In this document: positions 45,771-55,729 of the stretch, piece by piece
How positions within the stretch are numbered: position 1 is the first letter of the stretch
Layout of the letters: each line of letters opens with the position of its first letter
From: Chitinophaga dinghuensis
Lineage (GTDB): Bacteria > Bacteroidota > Bacteroidia > Chitinophagales > Chitinophagaceae
Direction of reading: 5' to 3'
NCBI RefSeq assembly: GCF_003259435.1
Contig: NZ_QLMA01000007.1
Span: forward strand, 1 to 64,000
DNA length: 64,000 bases
Program-made: the position numbers and the translations under genes
The notes under the pieces: generated by a model
What the model saw: the letters and a program-made list of their open reading frames with translations, nothing else
The model's database searches: none
What the model was told of the DNA's origin: nothing

Positions 45771-47240
45771 ATGAAGAAAACCTTTTTTCTGAATTTGCTG
45801 GCAGTTGTTTGTCTTGCCATCTCTTGCACGAAAGAATCATTCAATGCGCCCACTATTACTGGCGTAAGTACTGATACAATTGTTTTGAATATTGGAGATA
45901 AGTTCGTGTTGGCGCCTAGTATCACCAATCTGAAAGGGAATGATTACAAATGGTTAGTGAATGGTAAACAGATGGCGGAAGGGCAGGTCAATTATACATT
46001 TGATGCCACGCAACCAGGTAACTTTGAAGTTGTTTTTAAAATAAATAATAAGGGAGGGGAGGATCAGCAATCGTTCAAAATATTAGTGGAAAAGCCTATT
46101 GTATTGTCGATCGATAATCAGTTGGCCGTTTCCATGTGTCAAGTGCTCGATATTGTGCCTGGCGTTACGGGGCCTGACAGATCTGATTATGATTATGCGT
46201 GGTCTATCGGAGATTCTGTTATTGGCAGACAACGTAACCTGAGCTTTATTTCGCCAGTTGCCGGCACCTTTGAACTGAAGTTTCGTGCCACTGCCGGAAA
46301 GCAGACTGTCATTGCCACCCGCAATGTTACAGTAAAGGCGGCACAGTATATTCAGAATGCCTATATGGTACTGGAATATGCGCCATCGCCAGCCAAGAAC
46401 TTTAACTGGGCAATTATTGGAACAGCAGAGTACTGGAAATTTGGAGATGAATACAAGCTTCCCTACAACGACTTTTTAGCGAAAGCCACTGATATCCGGA
46501 AAAACGACGCAGGGCCTGCGCTGGTAATAGGTTCCTGGGGTGGATATGCCACCTTTAAATTTGATCATACGGTTGCTAATGCGTCGGGGCCTGATATGGA
46601 AATATCCGCCATCTATTCTAAACTGGATGTGCCAGCAGTATATGTAGCCTATGATGTAAATAAGAATGGGAAACCAGATGACAATGAATGGTATGAAATA
46701 AAGAATGATGATTTAGGGCTGGAAGATATATCAGACTATCAAATGACCTTTACCTATAGCAAAACGGAAACTGATAGCAAGCGAATATATTCTTACTTCA
46801 ACTGGAGCGATAATCAGGCCACTCCTGCTCAGGGGGAAGTGGTTACCAACAAAACCTTCACCAGCTCCATGACCAGCGATGGCACCTTTTCTTCCAGAGG
46901 GTTCTTTCCAGGTTTAAGTGTGACTGACCTTACTTCCAAGCAGACAGGATTACTGGATGGTTGGAAAAACACAATTACCCGCAAAGGAAAACGTATTACC
47001 TGCAACCTTACAGGAGCTCCTCCATTCCTACAGAAACTGAATATTGACATTGATTTGGCGGTAGACAAGAAAGGAGAGCATGTGGCATTACCAGGAATTG
47101 ATTTTGTGAAAGTACAGAAGGTGATATATCCATTTGAACAGGATTTTATCAATAACGGAGGTAAGATAGTGGACTTCAATATGGAAGAAGGACGGATGTT
47201 ACAGGTAGCAGGCATCCTGGATAAACGCCTCAAAAATTAA
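45771..47240 (+). CDS. Surface lipoprotein of the cobalamin operon (PKD-like plus conserved C-terminal domain)
   Basis: 489 aa, lipoprotein signal MKKTFFLNLLAVVCLAISC. Two Ig/PKD-like domains (about 25-105 and 110-195). The C-terminal domain (about 195-485) is shared with the gene at 48297: GSWGGYATFKFDHTV, YVAYDVNKNGKPDDNEWYEI and LPGIDFVKVQK. The DxNxNGxPDDxEW loop looks like a calcium site. Under riboswitch control; probably an outer-surface part of a cobalamin-capture complex. Specific binding is inferred from context only. Confidence 0.75.
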   Translation: MKKTFFLNLLAVVCLAISCTKESFNAPTITGVSTDTIVLNIGDKFVLAPSITNLKGNDYKWLVNGKQMAEGQVNYTFDATQPGNFEVVFKINNKGGEDQQSFKILVEKPIVLSIDNQLAVSMCQVLDIVPGVTGPDRSDYDYAWSIGDSVIGRQRNLSFISPVAGTFELKFRATAGKQTVIATRNVTVKAAQYIQNAYMVLEYAPSPAKNFNWAIIGTAEYWKFGDEYKLPYNDFLAKATDIRKNDAGPALVIGSWGGYATFKFDHTVANASGPDMEISAIYSKLDVPAVYVAYDVNKNGKPDDNEWYEIKNDDLGLEDISDYQMTFTYSKTETDSKRIYSYFNWSDNQATPAQGEVVTNKTFTSSMTSDGTFSSRGFFPGLSVTDLTSKQTGLLDGWKNTITRKGKRITCNLTGAPPFLQKLNIDIDLAVDKKGEHVALPGIDFVKVQKVIYPFEQDFINNGGKIVDFNMEEGRMLQVAGILDKRLKN

Positions 47241-47288
47241 AGAAAGCCGGGCCACCCGATTTAATATCAAAACCCAAAATTTCAACTA

Positions 47289-48224
47289 ATGAAAAAAATC
47301 CAATTAAGTAAAACCCTATTAGCTGCAGTCCTTTGTTCTGTTATTCTTGTGGCAGCTTCCTGTTCCAAGCAGAATGATTTGTCGCCGATTCCAACACAGT
47401 CGGCCGAAACCATTAAAGCAGGACAAAAATCTTTATTAGCAAGCACCTATACCATCACATTTGAGGGAATAGGACGCGGATATATGGCAGATACGACTTC
47501 CTATGGTGACAATGCTTATTCATCCTGGGGAGGTACGCAGATCGCGCCTTATGTTCATACTCCTACCAATCTGAGATTTGCTATCAAAGGCGCCGGAGGA
47601 TCTACTCCTGTAGATTACTGGAATGGCGGTTTTGTGGTGTCCGACTGGAACTACAAGTCAAATACCCTGGGTAAAACCGGCGACTGGTGGTATTCTTATC
47701 TCAACCAATGCAGTGTTTATTCTGGTACCAGCGGCTCGAAAAATGGCGGATATGGCGGTAGCAGCAATTTCGCTGTAATGTTTGGATATGTAGATGGATA
47801 TAACTCTTCCTATGCCACTCGTCCAACGATGAACTTCACCAGCGGTAGCGGAACAGTAGAAGGCATGTATGTATGTCTTTCTTCCTATACCTATGGCGTA
47901 ATTATGAATGGTAATGCATTCGGTTCCGGCACAGCTACTCCTCTCAAAGATGTCGCAAATGGCAAGGGCTACTTTAAATTACTGGCATATGGCTATAATG
48001 GCAGTACCCCTACAAATGGCGGTAATCCTGTTGAAATTTACCTGGCAAGTTATAATAACCATTTGCCGGTAGTGAGTCCTTTGACTAGCTGGACTTACTT
48101 CGATCTGTCGGACTTAGGTACTGTTACCCGTGTTGAATTCAACTTCGAAGGAAATGATTCCGGTACATATGGCCTGAACACGCCAGCTTATATCTGTATC
48201 GATAACGTTGAAGTGACACAGTAA
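47289..48224 (+). CDS. DUF4465 surface lipoprotein (candidate B12-binding, BtuH-like)
   Basis: 311 aa with lipobox AASC (residues 22-25). The mature domain is the DUF4465 beta-sandwich: YTITFEGIGRGYMADTTSYG, YWNGGFVVSDWNYKSNT, YLNQCSVYSGTSGSKNGGYG, NFAVMFGYVDGYN, GYFKLLAYGYNG, WTYFDLSDLGTVTRVEFNFE and a final YICIDNVEV. DUF4465 lipoproteins recur in Bacteroidota cobalamin loci, and I recall that the BtuH type of surface B12 binders belongs to this group. The riboswitch 2 kb upstream supports the role. Gap to the previous gene is 48 nt. Confidence 0.82.
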   Translation: MKKIQLSKTLLAAVLCSVILVAASCSKQNDLSPIPTQSAETIKAGQKSLLASTYTITFEGIGRGYMADTTSYGDNAYSSWGGTQIAPYVHTPTNLRFAIKGAGGSTPVDYWNGGFVVSDWNYKSNTLGKTGDWWYSYLNQCSVYSGTSGSKNGGYGGSSNFAVMFGYVDGYNSSYATRPTMNFTSGSGTVEGMYVCLSSYTYGVIMNGNAFGSGTATPLKDVANGKGYFKLLAYGYNGSTPTNGGNPVEIYLASYNNHLPVVSPLTSWTYFDLSDLGTVTRVEFNFEGNDSGTYGLNTPAYICIDNVEVTQ

Positions 48225-48296
48225 TACTGTAAGTGAATTTTAATGCCCGGCTTTCTTATAACAGGGTCATTTACTCATGAAAATTAATTGGATAAA

Positions 48297-49817
48297 ATGA
48301 ATTATACATTTAAAACGCTTATCTATTTAGCCTGCAGTTTATTAATAATCAGTAGTTGTAAAAAGGAAGATGCGGAAATACCGGATGCACAACCCGTTAT
48401 TGCGGGAATTGAATCGGAGTATTATGTAGTAGTGAAGGAGAGTATGCTGTTAAAGCCTTCTGTTGAAACAAAGGTAGATTCGTTGGTATGGATGGTAGAT
48501 GGGCAGAGAGTGGCGAATGCATTGCAGTATAGCTTTCAGGCGCCCGCCGATCCTGGAACATACAACCTGATTGTGATGGCCTTTAACCGGGGAAATATTG
48601 CCCAGAAAGTGGTGAAAATAACTACAGGAAGATATATCAACAAAGAGACCACCACCAATACCATCTTAACACTGCAGGCATCTGATAAATTTGCCAACAG
48701 GAAAGATGTGAAATGGGAAATCCTGACAGCCCCATCTGATTTATACCGATTGACAGACAGTAGTACTGCCACTGCACAGTTTTCTACCGTTGGCAGAGGA
48801 ACGTACCAGCTGAAAGTTTCTGCCGGCGATTTAGTAGATACGCTACAGATAACCGTACGACAAGCTAAACAGACCCAATCTCCATACATCACTAAAGTGT
48901 TCGACTTTCTTCCTGCCCCTGGCCAGTTTGTAAATGAACTGCCGAAATATGTAGCAGGAGATACTTATGAAACAATGGTCGCCAAAGCAGGTAAAGAGCT
49001 GATAGGTGAAGATGCTAATATTATCACATTAGGAGGCTGGGGTGGTTATGTAGTACTGGGCTTTGACCATACTATTGTGAACGTTGCCGGCAGGCGCGAT
49101 TTCAGAATTTATGGAAATGCATTTGGCGCCAACAGTAATCCGCGTCCGGATGCGCCATTTGGCGGCAGCTGCGAGCCCGGAATTATTATGGTAGCATATG
49201 ACAAGAATAAAAACGGCAAACCCGATGATGATGAATGGTACGAGATAAAAGGCAGCGGAAATTTTGGCGCGGAAAACGAGCCTTGGTATAATACTGCCGT
49301 TACCAGTAAAATTGATACCAAGACCTACCGCAATTATGAAATGACCTATCATCGTCCAACCGTAGAAACACCTGGTACCCCGAATGGCTATATCAGTATA
49401 GGGAATTATATTTTCTGGACCGACAACCAGGGCCGCCAGGGCTATAAGATCAAAAATACCTATCACGTACAAAGTTACTATCCGGCATGGGTGAAAGATG
49501 ATAAATTAACCTTTAAAGGTATTTGCCTGGCCAATAATGGCGTGGATGAGAGTGGGCAAGGTAGCTATTATATACTCTATGCTTACAGATATGGATATGT
49601 AGATAACTATCCCAATACCCATGATAATTCCGGTATTGATATCGACTGGGCCATCGATAAGAATGGTAATAAAGTAAATCTACCTGGGATCGACTTCGTA
49701 AAGGTGTATAGCGGCGTAAACCAGGAGAATGGCTGGCTGGGAGAAGCATCCACGGAAGTGGGACGTGGAGAAGATTTACACCTGTTAGGCAATAATATCG
49801 CAACCATTAAACAATAA
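48297..49817 (+). CDS. Paralogous cobalamin-operon lipoprotein
   Basis: 506 aa from the ATG at 48297 (a TTG lies 3 codons before); signal MNYTFKTLIYLACSLLIISS and lipidated Cys. N-terminal Ig-like domains, then the same C-terminal domain as the product of 45771: LGGWGGYVVLGFDHTIVNV, YDKNKNGKPDDDEWYEIKG, WAIDKNGNKVNLPGIDFVKV. This copy has an extra aromatic region (YHVQSYYPAWVKDDKL). The two may bind the same ligand with different affinity or form a heterocomplex. Confidence 0.75.
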   Translation: MNYTFKTLIYLACSLLIISSCKKEDAEIPDAQPVIAGIESEYYVVVKESMLLKPSVETKVDSLVWMVDGQRVANALQYSFQAPADPGTYNLIVMAFNRGNIAQKVVKITTGRYINKETTTNTILTLQASDKFANRKDVKWEILTAPSDLYRLTDSSTATAQFSTVGRGTYQLKVSAGDLVDTLQITVRQAKQTQSPYITKVFDFLPAPGQFVNELPKYVAGDTYETMVAKAGKELIGEDANIITLGGWGGYVVLGFDHTIVNVAGRRDFRIYGNAFGANSNPRPDAPFGGSCEPGIIMVAYDKNKNGKPDDDEWYEIKGSGNFGAENEPWYNTAVTSKIDTKTYRNYEMTYHRPTVETPGTPNGYISIGNYIFWTDNQGRQGYKIKNTYHVQSYYPAWVKDDKLTFKGICLANNGVDESGQGSYYILYAYRYGYVDNYPNTHDNSGIDIDWAIDKNGNKVNLPGIDFVKVYSGVNQENGWLGEASTEVGRGEDLHLLGNNIATIKQ

Positions 49818-49920
49818 TGAACATCGAAACTTTCCAGTTTCCGAGCGCACTGAGTACCAACCTAATATTTTATCTATAAAAAAGAGTCACGCGAAAAAAA
49901 ACAATCAGTAACAAACAATT

Positions 49921-51276
49921 ATGAAAAAAAGAGTTTTAGCATTGGGGGCGATGATCGCCGTTGCAGCTGTATCCTGTTCGAGAAATGATGCCAATGAATT
50001 GCAGCCTGTAGGAGCCAATGAAGTAGAAATTGTGAATGTACTTTCTCAGAACAATGTAGCACAGGAAGACACCTTATTCTTTAAGGCGAAAGCTGGCCAG
50101 GGCAGCACCTTTGTATGGTCTGTAGATGGGAAAGATGCTGTAGGCAGCGATTCCACCTTTAAATTTATTTCCAGTGATTTAGGCGAACATACGATCACAG
50201 TAGCAGCCACTAAGTATGGGGTAAAATCTTCATCCAAGGCAACCGTGTCTGTATATGGAAAATATAAATACGGCACCTTCATCCTGAATGAAGGAAATAT
50301 GACCACAGAGAACGGCTCCCTGACTTTTATAAGTCCTTCCGGCGTAGTGACCGACAGCGCTTATCTTAAAGCCAATGGCACAGAACTGGGTAATGTGACG
50401 CAGGATCTGTATATCAATCGCAACAAAATATACATCATTTCACAAAACGGTAAGAAGAATGCAGTAGGATCATCTTTTAATAATGATGGTTTGCTGGTTG
50501 TCGCCAATGCTGAAACACTGAAAAAAGAAGCCGCCTTTAATGATGAACTGGCAACGCTTAGCTGGCCTACTCACGTAGCTGTTTTGGATGAAGAAAATGT
50601 AATCCTGCGCGATAATAACGGTCTATATAAATTCAATACCACCAGTAAGGTACTTACCTTTATTAAAGGGTCTAAATCTGCTGCGAAAATGACGATGGCC
50701 GTTTCAAACAATAAAATTTTCGCGGCTGCTGGCACAAAAGTATATGTAGTAGAACCTAACAAGGATACCATTACTTATGCATTGGATATGAAAGCAACCG
50801 TTAGTGGCGTACTCCGTGCCAGCGATGGTAATATCTGGGTATCTACCACCGGATCTCCTGCTAAAATTTCCAAAATTAATTTCAGAGATTATTCTTTGAT
50901 CAAGGCGAATGAAGTCTCTGCAGGTAGCGTAAGCGCTGGTTTTGGTGCAACTCCTGGTATCACTGCTAAAGGAGATACCCTGTACTTCAGCGGCGCAGGT
51001 ACGAAAATATACAGACATATTTTCAGTGTGGGTACCACAGAGTTTATGGTGGATGCCAAGACAATGGTGGAGAATGCGAATATTGTGTATAACAACATCG
51101 CTGTACACCCGGTTACCGGCGAAGTTTACCTGAATACTATTAAAGCCTATGGTATGGACTTTCTGAAAAATAATACCAGTGTCTTTAACTTTAGGGATAA
51201 AGCTGCTTTAAGCGCGAATTATAAGAATCATACCCGCTTCCCGGCTGGTATATTCTTTACGTACGCTTTTAATTAA
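49921..51276 (+). CDS. DUF5074-type beta-propeller lipoprotein (BtuG-like)
   Basis: 451 aa, lipobox AVSC. An Ig-like domain (about 30-115) is followed by a seven-bladed-propeller-like region opening with KYGTFILNEGNMTTENGSLT, then ELGNVTQDLYINRNKIYIIS and repeated strand-turn units to the end (FPAGIFFTYAF). This opening is the DUF5074 signature seen in BtuG, the surface B12-binding propeller that covers BtuB in gut Bacteroidota. Last gene of the riboswitch operon, followed by a strong terminator. Confidence 0.82.
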   Translation: MKKRVLALGAMIAVAAVSCSRNDANELQPVGANEVEIVNVLSQNNVAQEDTLFFKAKAGQGSTFVWSVDGKDAVGSDSTFKFISSDLGEHTITVAATKYGVKSSSKATVSVYGKYKYGTFILNEGNMTTENGSLTFISPSGVVTDSAYLKANGTELGNVTQDLYINRNKIYIISQNGKKNAVGSSFNNDGLLVVANAETLKKEAAFNDELATLSWPTHVAVLDEENVILRDNNGLYKFNTTSKVLTFIKGSKSAAKMTMAVSNNKIFAAAGTKVYVVEPNKDTITYALDMKATVSGVLRASDGNIWVSTTGSPAKISKINFRDYSLIKANEVSAGSVSAGFGATPGITAKGDTLYFSGAGTKIYRHIFSVGTTEFMVDAKTMVENANIVYNNIAVHPVTGEVYLNTIKAYGMDFLKNNTSVFNFRDKAALSANYKNHTRFPAGIFFTYAFN

Positions 51277-51300
51277 TGGAATCGGATTTCACCTGGAAAT

Positions 51301-51333
51301 AAAAATCCCGCTGCTACTGCAGCGGGATTTTTT
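51301..51333. terminator. Bidirectional terminator
   Basis: AAATCCCGCTGC (51303-51314) pairs with GCAGCGGGATTT (51319-51330), loop TACT, with A- and T-runs outside. It separates the + strand B12 operon from the convergent protease gene. Confidence 0.9.
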
Positions 51334-51354
51334 CGTTCTACTTATTATTTGTCT

Positions 51355-54300
51355 TTATTGTTTGATGAACTTCGTCATTGTTACACTTCCGTCCCGGTTT
51401 TTAATACTAATCACATAAACGCCGGCCTGTAAGGAAGAGATATCCACTTGCGATAAAGTGGTACTTACCATTCTGCGTAATACCACGCGACCATTGATGT
51501 CTGTGATATTCACTTCTGATTTTCCTTTATACCCGGTGAGATTAATATTTAAAACATTGTTAGCAGGATTAGGGAATGCCTGTATACTTTGTGCTTCCTC
51601 GCTGCTGCTACGTTCTGTTGTTTTACTGGCGGTACCTAATTGTACGCGTAAAGTATAGCATTGTGTTGCGCTATTGGCGCCACTGTAGCCATATACCTGT
51701 GCATAGTAAGTACCTGGGGTCATTGTTCTGCTGATGCTTTCACTGGTGGTACCTCCGTTCTGTGAAATGGCAAGTTGTGTACCTGCGCTATTCAACAGTT
51801 TGAGGTCATAATCGGCAGGAAGCGTACCCAATGTAATCGTGATAGTGCCGCCGGTGGTGATAACAAATTTGTAGTTGTCTATATCTCCACTAGGACTGAT
51901 AAGTCCTGTAACATCCGTATTAAACGGAATGGTGGCAGCGCCTGCGATGGTATTGTTAGTGGCAGTATCCAGCGGACTGGCGCAACCAGCGCTTGCCGTA
52001 GTGAACTGGGAAGAAGCATAGGTACTGGTATCGGAACATCTTGTTCTTACTCTCCAGTTGTACAAGGTAAGTGCTGACAAACCAGTTAAATTAACACTGG
52101 TAGAAGTGGTGCCTGTTACTGCATTGATCCAGGTGGAAGCGGAATTTGCTTTATAATCTACATCATAACCTGCAGCGCCACTTACTGCTGTCCAGGTGAC
52201 AGTTGCGCCACTACTGGTGATGCTTGTACTGTTTAAGCCGGTAGGAGCAAAGCAACCGCCTGGAGATGGCGTAAGGAATTGGCCAGCAGAATAGGTACTG
52301 CTACCACTTGCACAATTAGATCTTACCCGGTAATCGTAAGTAGTATTAGCTGCCAGACCTGTTAAACCAGCTGAAACGCTGCTGGTAGCTGTTGCTGCGT
52401 TGATCCAGGTAGAAGAGGTCGTCGCTTTATAATCCACATCATAAGAGGTAGCTCCGCTTACAGCAGTCCATCCGATCGTTGCAGTCGTTGCAGTGATAGA
52501 TGAGCTGGATAGCCCGCTAGGAGACGCACATGCAGAACCGGCCGTAATGGTGAAGTCAACATTGGAAATATCGAAGAAGATATTACCAACGGCTTCCACT
52601 TTTATTCTGGCGTTAGTGGTCGGCGTGTTAGGAATGGTGACAGATTCGCTGCCGTCATTAGGCGTACTGGCCACCAGTGTGCTGAAGGTAGTGCCGCCAT
52701 CTGTGGAGATAGATATCTTTACGTTGGCACAACTAATCGGCGATGCAGTGGTATTAGCTACATCCCAGGTGATCAGTTGAGAGGTATTTCCTACCCAGGT
52801 GACAAGCGTATTAGGAGAGGTCACCTGAAACGGACCGGCCGTATTGTTCACAGAAACGGTGATTTCCCCGTAATTGGTTTGCCCGATCGTAACCGGAGGG
52901 GTAGAGCTGTAGGGAACATTATCCCGTACTGTTAACCGGAATTTCAGATCTCTGGTAACAGAACTCAGCGCTTCTGTATTGGCGCCTGCATCGCCGCCTG
53001 GCAATGGACCTGATACCAGGTTTCCGGCCAGGATAGTGGCCATTTTAGGGAAATACCTGGTAGGAGAGGTAGAAGGCGGGAATGAAATCCAGTTAGGCCC
53101 TGTTGCTTTGGTTGGACTAGCGACACTGTTGGCGCCTGTTTGAGTAGACAGGGCCGCATCATTTTGTTCCCAGCAATACGTCAGCACATCGCCTGCATTA
53201 GCATCCGTAGCGGAGCCGGTAAGGGCGAACGGCGTACTGATAGGAATCGTGTAGTTACTGCCGGCATTCACTACAGGAGTGGCATTGTTTGCCGAAATAT
53301 TGGTAGTGACAGGACAAGTTTTGCTGGAAAGGTTGGTTTGAATTTGTCCGATGGACGCTGCATGATAGATATCAATGGAATGTGGCGCCACATCCTGACT
53401 GGTGATACCGGCATATCCCATGATGGTGATACCAGATCCTGGCTCCACGTTTACGCCGGTATTTTCATTGCTCATAGAAAATGTGTGGTTCGCGCCCAAC
53501 TGATGGCCTACTTCATGCACTACATAATCAATGTCAAAATTATCGCCTTGCGGGATAGCATCAGCGGGAGACGTGAATCCGCTTCCTTTTGAGTTGTCTA
53601 CACAAATACAACCGATGCAACCAGCGTTTCCGCCGCCGCCGGATGCGCCAAACAAGTGGCCGATATCGTAGTTGGCCGCGCCTATTTTAGTGTTCAGCGT
53701 ATTCTGTAATTCGCTGTTCCATGCGCCGCCGGCGCCGGTAGAAGCTACAGAATAAGGATCGGTGGCCGGATTGTAGAATATCACGGCTGTGTCGTTGGCT
53801 ATCAGGTTCAGGTGAATCGCCAGGTCCTTTTCATATACGCCATTACAACGGGTAAGGGTGGCGTTGATAGCTGCCAGTACTAATGAAACTTGCGCAGGAC
53901 TGGTAGCGCCGAAATAATTGGAGTATTCGGCAGTTACAGATTGTGCGAGTCGCAGCGTTTTTGCATCGCCGGTTGATCTGGCGACATTGTTGGGTAATTG
54001 ATTTCCAATGGCAGTAGCCATTTTGTGCTCAGGAGTGGTACACTTCCAGGGTAATACCTTGGGATGCTTTTTAAATACGGTGTACACTTTGTGGTCTGCG
54101 GAATAGGGTTCGATGAACTCATTTTCCTTTTCTGTACGGAAAACCACTGTTTGAATACCTTGTGGAGAAACGCTCAGTTTCAGGGTGGCATATTTGTCGG
54201 TGATACCTTTTCCTGAAAATGCTCTTATCTCTGGGAACTGTGCCTGCAATGCAGGATCGAAGTTGGAGGCTTCGATGATTTCAAATTCTTCCATCTGGCC

Positions 54301-54543
54301 GTCCGCATTGGGTATTGTAATAACTGTTTTGGGAGTGGCCCTGTTGGTAACAGTTTTAAATACTTCACTGCGCAACGCAGAAAGATCCAGATCAAATAAT
54401 TTGAAATTTGCTGGGAATGAAAGCCGGGCAATGGCTTTGTCGGTGTTGATTTTGGCTGGGTCGGTATGGGCTTTCCAATAATTCTGTCCAAACGACATGG
54501 AGCTGTAAATCAATACTGTTGCAAGGAGTAAGAGTTTTCTCAT
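51355..54543 (-). CDS. T9SS-secreted reprolysin-like zinc metalloprotease
   Basis: 1062 aa, signal peptide MRKLLLLATVLIYSSMSFGQ. Zinc motif HEVGHQLGANH (about residues 341-351) with a later SxMGYAG-like Met-turn (ITIMGYAGI). Then an Ig-like segment, two fibronectin-III domains (about 670-850, CASPSGLSSSSIT and CFAPTGLNSTSIT starts), a PPC-type domain (about 885-970, GDIDNYKFVITTGG, SISRTMTPGTYYAQVYGY) and a type A T9SS sorting domain (AFPNPANNVLNINL then GVYVISIKNRDG and KFIKQ). It should be cleaved and anchored or released at the cell surface. Confidence 0.93.
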   Translation of the reverse strand: MRKLLLLATVLIYSSMSFGQNYWKAHTDPAKINTDKAIARLSFPANFKLFDLDLSALRSEVFKTVTNRATPKTVITIPNADGQMEEFEIIEASNFDPALQAQFPEIRAFSGKGITDKYATLKLSVSPQGIQTVVFRTEKENEFIEPYSADHKVYTVFKKHPKVLPWKCTTPEHKMATAIGNQLPNNVARSTGDAKTLRLAQSVTAEYSNYFGATSPAQVSLVLAAINATLTRCNGVYEKDLAIHLNLIANDTAVIFYNPATDPYSVASTGAGGAWNSELQNTLNTKIGAANYDIGHLFGASGGGGNAGCIGCICVDNSKGSGFTSPADAIPQGDNFDIDYVVHEVGHQLGANHTFSMSNENTGVNVEPGSGITIMGYAGITSQDVAPHSIDIYHAASIGQIQTNLSSKTCPVTTNISANNATPVVNAGSNYTIPISTPFALTGSATDANAGDVLTYCWEQNDAALSTQTGANSVASPTKATGPNWISFPPSTSPTRYFPKMATILAGNLVSGPLPGGDAGANTEALSSVTRDLKFRLTVRDNVPYSSTPPVTIGQTNYGEITVSVNNTAGPFQVTSPNTLVTWVGNTSQLITWDVANTTASPISCANVKISISTDGGTTFSTLVASTPNDGSESVTIPNTPTTNARIKVEAVGNIFFDISNVDFTITAGSACASPSGLSSSSITATTATIGWTAVSGATSYDVDYKATTSSTWINAATATSSVSAGLTGLAANTTYDYRVRSNCASGSSTYSAGQFLTPSPGGCFAPTGLNSTSITSSGATVTWTAVSGAAGYDVDYKANSASTWINAVTGTTSTSVNLTGLSALTLYNWRVRTRCSDTSTYASSQFTTASAGCASPLDTATNNTIAGAATIPFNTDVTGLISPSGDIDNYKFVITTGGTITITLGTLPADYDLKLLNSAGTQLAISQNGGTTSESISRTMTPGTYYAQVYGYSGANSATQCYTLRVQLGTASKTTERSSSEEAQSIQAFPNPANNVLNINLTGYKGKSEVNITDINGRVVLRRMVSTTLSQVDISSLQAGVYVISIKNRDGSVTMTKFIKQ

Positions 54544-54742
54544 AGTGCTACAGATTTGTTGAAAAATAAGGGTAACATGATAAAATTAGGGGAACCCGCT
54601 GCGACATTATTGTATTCAGGCAGGAAGTGAGGTAGAAATTTATTAGATGTTGTAACGGAAATGGTTATACGTAAACAGGTGGGGACTGTTGTATTCGTGC
54701 GGGGGAGCGGGTGAATAAACCGTTGGTGGCAGATGAGAAGGC

Positions 54743-55729
54743 TTATTGCTTTGGTTTCTTTTTGAAGTATCCTCTTAAAAGAAAGTTATGTTTTACCGCT
54801 TCGAGGTCCTCATTCAGTTTGTTGCTGGCAGAATCGAGGTTATGTATTGTGCTTTTCAGCGCAGCCGCAGCGGCCTCGTCATGTAAAAGTACGTGGGTAA
54901 TATTATCGCTGTTTTTATTCAGCGCATCGCTGGCAGCTTTGATATTGGCGGCAAAGGCGGAAAGATTATCGATGGTTTCCTCCAATCCGGCAGCGCTATT
55001 ACTGATATTATTGTAAATGGCAGTATCAGCAAGTAGTCTGTTAATAGATGTTCCCTGCTGGTTCAGGCGTGCTGAAAATGCCTTCAGATTGTTTAACATC
55101 TGGATAGAGGAAGAAGAGGAGTTTTTTAAGTTAGCTGCTGTTTCCCGTGCATCATGAATAGTTGTTTTAAGATTCCCAGAAAGCGTGGAGTCGTTTAACA
55201 GGGTATTTATCGTGCCATGTCCATTTATTATTTTATCTGTAATTTTTTTAAGGTTATCCGTAATTTGTAAAAGGTTGTTACTGGCGGAATCCAGCATCGT
55301 CATCATATCTTTTGTACCGGCTTCCTGGCGGATGTTTAAGTATTCGTTATCCTCAATGACCGGACTGTTTTTGGTGCCACCGTAAATGATGATAATTTTA
55401 TTGCCGATTAATCCATCAGTACCAATTTTCACAGCTGCATCTTTATGAATATATTTTCTGGATTTTTTTTCGATACTCATGGTAATGAGTACCTTGCCAT
55501 CCTCAATAAGTTCTATTTTTTTTACAATACCTATTTTGACGCCTGAAATCCAGATATTATCGCCAGCTTTCAGACCATTGACATCATTGAATAGACCATT
55601 GACGGTGAATTTGTTTTCAAATGATTTATGTTGTGCCCCTAGCGTTATGATCCCTATCGCTAATATTATGATGGCGATTAATGAGAATAGGCTCACAACA
55701 AGCATGTATTTTTTTCTATCTCTGCTCAT
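54743..55729 (-). CDS. mlaD: MlaD-like MCE-domain protein
   Basis: 328 aa. One N-terminal transmembrane helix (about 10-32, VVSLFSLIAIIILAIGII), then a single MCE domain (about 36-120: FNDVNGLKAGDNIWISGVKI, GKVLITMSIEKKSRKYIHKD, VKIGTDGLIGNKIIIIYGG). A long helical, Asn/Ser-rich C-terminus follows and probably forms the periplasmic tunnel. It overlaps the ATPase gene by 4 nt. Together these form an ABC phospholipid-transport system. The symbol is by family resemblance. Confidence 0.88.
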   Translation of the reverse strand: MSRDRKKYMLVVSLFSLIAIIILAIGIITLGAQHKSFENKFTVNGLFNDVNGLKAGDNIWISGVKIGIVKKIELIEDGKVLITMSIEKKSRKYIHKDAAVKIGTDGLIGNKIIIIYGGTKNSPVIEDNEYLNIRQEAGTKDMMTMLDSASNNLLQITDNLKKITDKIINGHGTINTLLNDSTLSGNLKTTIHDARETAANLKNSSSSSIQMLNNLKAFSARLNQQGTSINRLLADTAIYNNISNSAAGLEETIDNLSAFAANIKAASDALNKNSDNITHVLLHDEAAAAALKSTIHNLDSASNKLNEDLEAVKHNFLLRGYFKKKPKQ

